Source: Jiangella alkaliphila (lineage in GTDB: Bacteria > Actinomycetota > Actinomycetes > Jiangellales > Jiangellaceae). Taken from it: DNA of 64,000 nucleotides. A program made the translations under genes and the position numbers. The notes under the pieces were generated by a model. It saw only the letters and a program-made list of their open reading frames with translations, did no database searches and had not been told where the DNA came from. This document shows positions 59,600 to 64,000 of the stretch, in pieces (positions within the stretch are counted from its first letter, which is position 1; each line of letters starts with the position of its first letter). The DNA is taken from assembly GCF_900105925.1 (NCBI RefSeq), contig NZ_LT629791.1:3135278-3199277 (forward strand), in the 5' to 3' direction.

Positions 59600-61849
59600 T
59601 CAGTGGATGGCGAGGTCGTCGATCAGGAAGGTCATGCCGTAGGCGATCGGATCGCCGGTGGTGAACGTGACGCCGGACAGCACGTCCGCCGGTGCTGCGG
59701 TCGTGGTCGTGGTGAACGCCTGCCCGCCGATCGTCACGGTCGCCTCGTCGGCGGAGGTGTCCACCGAGATCGGCACCCAGGTGTTCAGCGCGATCGGGGT
59801 GGTGAGCCGGCCCAGCGCCGTCCACGCCGACCCGTCGCTGACCTCCAGGGTCTGCGCCGGTTGCGCGGTGGTCCCCGGCACCAGCCGGAACCGCCACGGC
59901 TGGGTCGCCTGGTCGCCGTCGCGGCCGTTGACGGCGAACGTGAACGGACCGCGATAGTCGTTGGTGGCGAAGCTGAACGAGGTCATCTGGTGGTCGGCGT
60001 CCGGGGTGACGGTGGTCGCGACGGCGTTGTCGTCCAGGAACTTGTCCCACAGCCGCAGCGCCGACGAGCTGTCCGAGCCGCCGAGCTCCTGGTCGGAGAC
60101 CGTGGTGTTCTTGGAGTCGACGAAGCCGCGCGGGATGCCGTACAGGGGGTCGTTCTCGAACGTGTCGACGCCGGCCGCGTAGAGCTCCAGCTCGGTGACC
60201 GGCGTCGTCACGCCGGCCGCACCGGTCACCCTGACGTAGCGGGCCTGCTGCGGCTCGATGTCGGTGTAGCGCATGGCGTGGTCGCGCGTGCCCTCGGCCA
60301 CGACCACCGGCTCGGACCACGTGGTGCCATCGACGGAGAGCGACACCGTGGCATCGAGCGGCTGCCCGGAGCCGAGCATGAGGCCGATCCGGTCCAGGGC
60401 GTATTCGCGGTCCAGCTCGATCGTCATAGAGGGCGCGCCGCGCCGGGCCTCGAGGACGGCCGCCGCGTGCGGCCGGGAGCTGCCGTCGAAGGCGCCTTCG
60501 GGCCGCTGCTCCGGGAACCGGAGGTTGGGACGCTTGACGAACGTGCCGGTCACGCTCGCCGTCCCGTTGTGGATCTTCGTCTCCAGGTCGATCCTCCCGG
60601 TGCCCGGCGTCACGGCGTGGACGTAGGAGGCGAAGACGCCGTACTGCTCGTCGTAGGCCTTGCACCCCCAGACGTGGCAGTAGTCGCCGATGTAGACGGT
60701 GCGGTCGGAGTCGACGTTGACCAGGCTGGTATTGCCGCTGCTGCCGTCGTACCGCCCGTTGCCGGTCTCGGACGGGTACTTCACCAGCACCGACTGCTCC
60801 TCGTCCCACGTGCGTCCGGTGCCGTCGCGGCTGACATAGAGGCGGTCGTCCGGCCGGCCGGTGCTCAGCAGCAGGACGCCGTTGGGCTGCAGCACGACGC
60901 CCGGGTAGATGCCGACCACCTGCTGGCCGTCCGGTCCGAGCAGGGGCACCGCGGGCGTCCAGGTGACGCCGTCGTCGGCCGACCGGCTCACCCGCAGCCG
61001 CGGCGGGCTCTCCGCGGTGCGCAGGACGGCGATGAGGTCGCCCTCGGTGGTGTAGGACCAGCCGACCTCGTTGGTGCCGGGCGCCGTCGCCGGGATCTGG
61101 CCGCGCTGGGTCCAGCTGGCCCCGCCGTCGGTGGACTGCAGGATGATGCTCGACCCCGGCTCGCCCCGGTAGGCGGTGTAGGCCGGCTGCACGATGGTGC
61201 CGTCGGCCAGCAGCATGGGCTCGCGGTGCACCCGCAGGCCGCGGTTCATCGGGCCCAGCACCTTGCCGGGCGGGGGAGTGAACGGCGCTCGCGACACCTG
61301 CCAGGTGGCGCCGTCGTCGCGCGACCGCCGGACCAGCAGGTTCACCGCCGTCTGGGTGCTGTCGGTCCACTCCGGGATGAAGTCGACCGACAGCAACGAG
61401 CCGTCCTCGAGCCGGATCATGTTGAGCGCGCTGACCGGCGCGTTGCGCTCCGTGATGAGGAACGAGACGGCCGAGTCCAGCGACGTCGACAGGTTGAGCA
61501 CCTGGTCGGCGCCGGCGACGTCGTCGTTCGCCCCGGTGGTGACGAGCACCTTCTGCTCGGTGACGCCGGCGACGACGGTGTCCATCGCGAACGTCGACGG
61601 CACGGCCGCGCGCGGCCCAGGACCCCAGTTGAGCACGTTCCACTCCGGGCCGACCCCGACGGAGTACGCGTCAGGGTCGGGTCCGTCGCCGGCCGGCAGC
61701 GGGTTCTCCGCGCCGGACGGCAGGTCGGCAGCACGATCGACGTCGCCGCCGTCCGGCCCGAGGTTGGTGGCGAGCAGAACGACCGCGGCCGTGAATCCGA
61801 CGAGGCCGCTGACGACGTTGGACAGCCGGTTGCGAGTGGGACGTGGCAT
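59600..61849 (-). CDS. secreted Asp-box beta-propeller protein with discoidin and LamG-like domains (paralogue)
   Basis: A 749-aa exported protein with the same layout as the protein encoded at 55217: a signal/anchor helix (about 8-28), a propeller with Asp boxes SRDDGATWQV, STDGGASWTQ and SADDGVTWTP, then RPEGAFDGSS, ARYVRVTGAAG, TFENDPLYGIPRG and a C-terminal jelly roll. No RIP motif is found. The ATG at 61849 follows AGGAGAG. It lies 37 nt downstream of another propeller gene on the same strand and is probably driven from site D. It converges on the rhamnonate dehydratase gene with an 18-nt gap. Confidence 0.82.
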   Translation of the reverse strand: MPRPTRNRLSNVVSGLVGFTAAVVLLATNLGPDGGDVDRAADLPSGAENPLPAGDGPDPDAYSVGVGPEWNVLNWGPGPRAAVPSTFAMDTVVAGVTEQKVLVTTGANDDVAGADQVLNLSTSLDSAVSFLITERNAPVSALNMIRLEDGSLLSVDFIPEWTDSTQTAVNLLVRRSRDDGATWQVSRAPFTPPPGKVLGPMNRGLRVHREPMLLADGTIVQPAYTAYRGEPGSSIILQSTDGGASWTQRGQIPATAPGTNEVGWSYTTEGDLIAVLRTAESPPRLRVSRSADDGVTWTPAVPLLGPDGQQVVGIYPGVVLQPNGVLLLSTGRPDDRLYVSRDGTGRTWDEEQSVLVKYPSETGNGRYDGSSGNTSLVNVDSDRTVYIGDYCHVWGCKAYDEQYGVFASYVHAVTPGTGRIDLETKIHNGTASVTGTFVKRPNLRFPEQRPEGAFDGSSRPHAAAVLEARRGAPSMTIELDREYALDRIGLMLGSGQPLDATVSLSVDGTTWSEPVVVAEGTRDHAMRYTDIEPQQARYVRVTGAAGVTTPVTELELYAAGVDTFENDPLYGIPRGFVDSKNTTVSDQELGGSDSSSALRLWDKFLDDNAVATTVTPDADHQMTSFSFATNDYRGPFTFAVNGRDGDQATQPWRFRLVPGTTAQPAQTLEVSDGSAWTALGRLTTPIALNTWVPISVDTSADEATVTIGGQAFTTTTTAAPADVLSGVTFTTGDPIAYGMTFLIDDLAIH

Positions 61850-61886
61850 CGCGCTCTCCTGGGGGTCCGTGCCTGGACGCGTGCGG

Positions 61887-63077
61887 TCAGTCGACGTCGG
61901 TGGTGTTGTAGCGCAGCGCGATGGCGGCGTTGCGGTCGGTGTCGTAGACGACGGTGACCAGCCGCGTCGTACCGATGGCGGCCGTGCCCGGATAGCCGGA
62001 GTCCCAGTTCGAACCCGGGTTGTAGAGCACGTGCTTCGGCGTGTTGCCCCACAGCACGTCGGTGCGCCGCAGCGCGATCATCGTCGGCCGGTTCGTCGGC
62101 GACGTGTTCGCGTTCGGCTGGCTCCACAGCGTCGGCACCAGGTTCGTGCCCGGGATGAACTCGACCTCCGGCCCGTGCATCGGCACGCCCAGCGAGGTCG
62201 GCGCCGTCCACGTCGTCATGTACGTGTTGTCGTAGGAGTCGCTCTGCACGCCGGCGGTGCTGGCGCCCGACGTCGACGCGGTCCTGATGATCGCGCGGAC
62301 GTGGCCGGGCTCGATCTCGGTGATGGCCGGCTCCTGGTAGTTCACCGACGCGCTGCTGGCGATGGTCTTCTGCCGGCCGGTCACCCGTCCGTCCCAGGTC
62401 ACGCCGCCGTCGACGCTGGCCACAACGATCGAGGCGTGCGTGCTGGCCCCGTTGGGCGTGCCGTAGAGCGGGATCAGCAGCTGGCCGTTGGACATCTCGG
62501 CGATCTTGGCGCTGTTGATCGGCCGCGGCATGGTCGACGAGAACACCTGCACCGGCGCCGAGAACGCGGCGTTGTCGGCGTCGCGCCGCTTCACCTGCGT
62601 CTGCACGAACCCGCCGGTGGTGCCGTCGGCCACGAAGTACGACAGCAGCAGCCGGCCGCTGCGCAGCGTGGTCAGCGACGGGTCGCGGTAGTCGTAGTCC
62701 TCGAGGTCGGCGACGATGAACGGCGTGGCCTGCTGCCAGGTGGCGCCGCCGTCGCGGCTGCGCATCATCCGCAGCTGGCTGGGCTGCTGTGAGTGGGCGC
62801 TGGACCAGCGGTAGACCATCAGCAGGTCGTCCGCGTCGCCGTGCGGGTCGCGGGTCAGGTCGGGGAAGTACGCCCGGCAGGTGGTGCCGAGCACGGGGTC
62901 GCCGCACGGGCCGCCGGGCACCGCCACCGACTGCACGATCGCGGCCGGCGCCAGGTCGCGCGGGGCCTTGACCGTGGTTGGGCCGGCGGTGGCCGGGAGC
63001 CCGGCGAGGACGACCGCGAGGATCGCCGCCAGTCCGGCGACGAGCGAGAGGGACCTGCGTGGATCGAGTCGTGTCAT
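61887..63077 (-). CDS. secreted Asp-box beta-propeller (sialidase-fold) protein
   Basis: A 396-aa exported single-domain propeller. The signal peptide is residues 1-32 (ATAGPTT). Asp boxes SRDGGATWQQ and SVDGGVTWDG and strands LLMVYRWSS, YDYRDPSLTTL and NYQEPAITEIEPGHVRAIIRTAS are of the exo-glycosidase propeller type. The E-P-A-I-T-E turn may hold the catalytic Glu. It lacks the discoidin and jelly-roll modules of its neighbours. It heads the minus-strand operon with the 749-aa propeller gene under regulon site D. Confidence 0.82.
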   Translation of the reverse strand: MTRLDPRRSLSLVAGLAAILAVVLAGLPATAGPTTVKAPRDLAPAAIVQSVAVPGGPCGDPVLGTTCRAYFPDLTRDPHGDADDLLMVYRWSSAHSQQPSQLRMMRSRDGGATWQQATPFIVADLEDYDYRDPSLTTLRSGRLLLSYFVADGTTGGFVQTQVKRRDADNAAFSAPVQVFSSTMPRPINSAKIAEMSNGQLLIPLYGTPNGASTHASIVVASVDGGVTWDGRVTGRQKTIASSASVNYQEPAITEIEPGHVRAIIRTASTSGASTAGVQSDSYDNTYMTTWTAPTSLGVPMHGPEVEFIPGTNLVPTLWSQPNANTSPTNRPTMIALRRTDVLWGNTPKHVLYNPGSNWDSGYPGTAAIGTTRLVTVVYDTDRNAAIALRYNTTDVD

Positions 63078-63118
63078 GACCGCACCTCCGACGCCGAGTC
63101 AGTGGCACGAGGAAACCC

Positions 63119-63138
63119 AAAACGGCATTCCATGTCAA
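63119..63138 (-). promoter_or_regulatory. regulon promoter/operator site D
   Basis: Minus strand: TTGACA (63133-63138), T, then GGAATGCCGTTTT (63119-63131), 41 nt before ATG 63077. It forms a divergent pair with site E on the other strand. Confidence 0.75.
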
Positions 63139-63165
63139 TGGCCTGGAAGGTTCGCGATGCGGCTC

Positions 63166-63185
63166 TTGACATGGAATGACCTTCT
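63166..63185 (+). promoter_or_regulatory. regulon promoter/operator site E
   Basis: TTGACA (63166-63171), T, then GGAATGACCTTCT (63173-63185), 37 nt before ATG 63223. It is divergent to site D, with 27 bp between the two -35 boxes. Confidence 0.75.
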
Positions 63186-63222
63186 GTGTCTGCTGTCAGG
63201 CATCGACTCCTGGAGGCAGCCC

Positions 63223-64000
63223 ATGCGCGTGTCCCGGCCGCTCCTGCTCACCGCGGGCGTCACCCTCGCTGGCGTCGCCGCCGCGCTGATCCCCGCCACC
63301 GCACCGTCGGCCCGCGACGTCGACGTCCCGACCGACGGTGGCGACCCGGACGGCTACGTCGTCGCCCAGCACGACCCCGGCACCGTGTACGAGCCGCCGC
63401 CCGGCGTCATCGGCGGCAACGCGCTGGTCGAGGCGTTCGACGCGGTCGACGCCGACGGCCTGCCGGTGCGCCGGGTGCAGCTGACCTGGCAGTCGAACGA
63501 GGACGTCGCGTCGGCCGACAGCGCGGCATCGATGATCCACTCCGACGACGGCGGCTACACGTTCCCGAGCGGTGTCAACGCCGAGACCGGCGCCGGCTGG
63601 TTCTCCAAGCTGCGCGACGGGTCGATCATCGGCGTCGAGTTCATCCCGAGCCGCGTGGTCGACGCGCACACCGTCGAGCTGATCGCCCGCCGCTCCACCG
63701 ACGACGGCCGCACGTGGAGGGACCTGCCGTCGACCTTCACCACCGACCTCACGTTCGATCCGTCGAAGTTCGACCGCGGCATCCGCGTGCACCGCGACAT
63801 CTTCTACGCCGCCGACGGCGCGCTGCTGATGACCTACTACACGACCTACGCCGGCGACCCGGGCTACCGCACCGAGCTCGCGCGCAGCACCGACGGCGGC
63901 GCGACCTGGCACCGGTACGCGACGGTCGCGTCGTTCACCGACGGACTGTGGATGGGCGAGTCCGGCATCGAGCGGGCCGCGAACGGCGACCTCGTCGCCG
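63223..64000 (+). CDS. secreted Asp-box beta-propeller protein (3' end outside window)
   Basis: The first 259 codons of an exported sialidase-fold protein. The signal peptide covers about 1-28 (ATAPSARDV). Strands and Asp boxes seen are MIHSDDGGYTFPSG, RRSTDDGRTWRD and ARSTDGGATWHRY. The LRDGSIIGVEFIPSR strand matches the RLDDGSFLSIEFIPEW strand of the protein at 55217, so it is another member of the local family. ATG 63223 follows GGAGG by 6 nt. The C-terminal domains lie beyond the window. Confidence 0.85.
   Translation, partial: MRVSRPLLLTAGVTLAGVAAALIPATAPSARDVDVPTDGGDPDGYVVAQHDPGTVYEPPPGVIGGNALVEAFDAVDADGLPVRRVQLTWQSNEDVASADSAASMIHSDDGGYTFPSGVNAETGAGWFSKLRDGSIIGVEFIPSRVVDAHTVELIARRSTDDGRTWRDLPSTFTTDLTFDPSKFDRGIRVHRDIFYAADGALLMTYYTTYAGDPGYRTELARSTDGGATWHRYATVASFTDGLWMGESGIERAANGDLVA

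Noticed and set aside
1-64000. rRNA, tRNA, integrase, transposase or phage genes
   Set aside because: None recognised on either strand; the accessory character of some segments rests on toxin-antitoxin modules, fragments and repeats only.

Overview
The window is very GC-rich, gene-dense DNA with GTG starts, many 4-nt start/stop overlaps, TTGACA-type promoters, lipoboxes and a sortase-type LPDTG anchor. This fits a high-GC actinomycete, probably a soil or plant-associated saprophyte; a Jiangella-like relative is a guess from general character only. No rRNA, tRNA, CRISPR array, phage or transposase gene was seen.

Layout. 1-5.7 kb: a DesK/NarL-type two-component pair (kinase cut by the window edge), a baeRF-family protein, a DHFR-like reductase, an AraC regulator, a DUF1772 membrane protein and an MDR oxidoreductase. 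5.9-13.9 kb: a cell-wall-anchored lamin-tail-domain protein, a secreted beta-helix protein, an ArsR/AHSA1 pair, a GMC oxidoreductase and a VOC protein. 13.9-24.0 kb: a continuous minus-strand sugar-import locus with two complete XylFGH-like ABC cassettes and a ROK regulator between them. In the second cassette the ATPase is fused to GAF-like domains and a complete histidine kinase, overlapping its response regulator gene. This ABC-ATPase/histidine-kinase fusion is the most unusual gene here. 24.1-28.4 kb: a QorB-like/HxlR divergent pair, a tandem-repeat peptide, an AraC/amidohydrolase pair preceded by two gene fragments, and a VapBC module. 28.5-40.9 kb: a PhyH dioxygenase, a secreted FN3 protein, an amino-acid permease, a GPP34 protein, a copper amine oxidase, a second VapBC module, a secreted M64 peptidase, an alpha/beta hydrolase, a mismatch glycosylase and a DMT transporter.

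40.9-64 kb is a carbohydrate-use island. It has a GH36 alpha-galactosidase, a GH31/36-like enzyme, several secreted beta-propeller proteins with Asp-box repeats, a ceramidase-like hydrolase, an SDR, a lactonase-type amidohydrolase and an enolase-superfamily protein closely resembling L-rhamnonate dehydratase. The last three match the first steps of non-phosphorylative L-rhamnose catabolism (dehydrogenase, lactonase, dehydratase). Five promoters here share TTGACA followed at a fixed distance by a GGAAyGnnGTTCC-like palindrome, and a sixth gene has a perfect palindrome without the clear -35. They look like one regulon under a repressor, possibly IclR-type by operator resemblance, that is not encoded in the window.

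Three intergenic hairpins with nearly the same stem (10724-10796, 17382-17442, 25674-25745) sit at gene 3' ends. The third carries compensatory stem changes.
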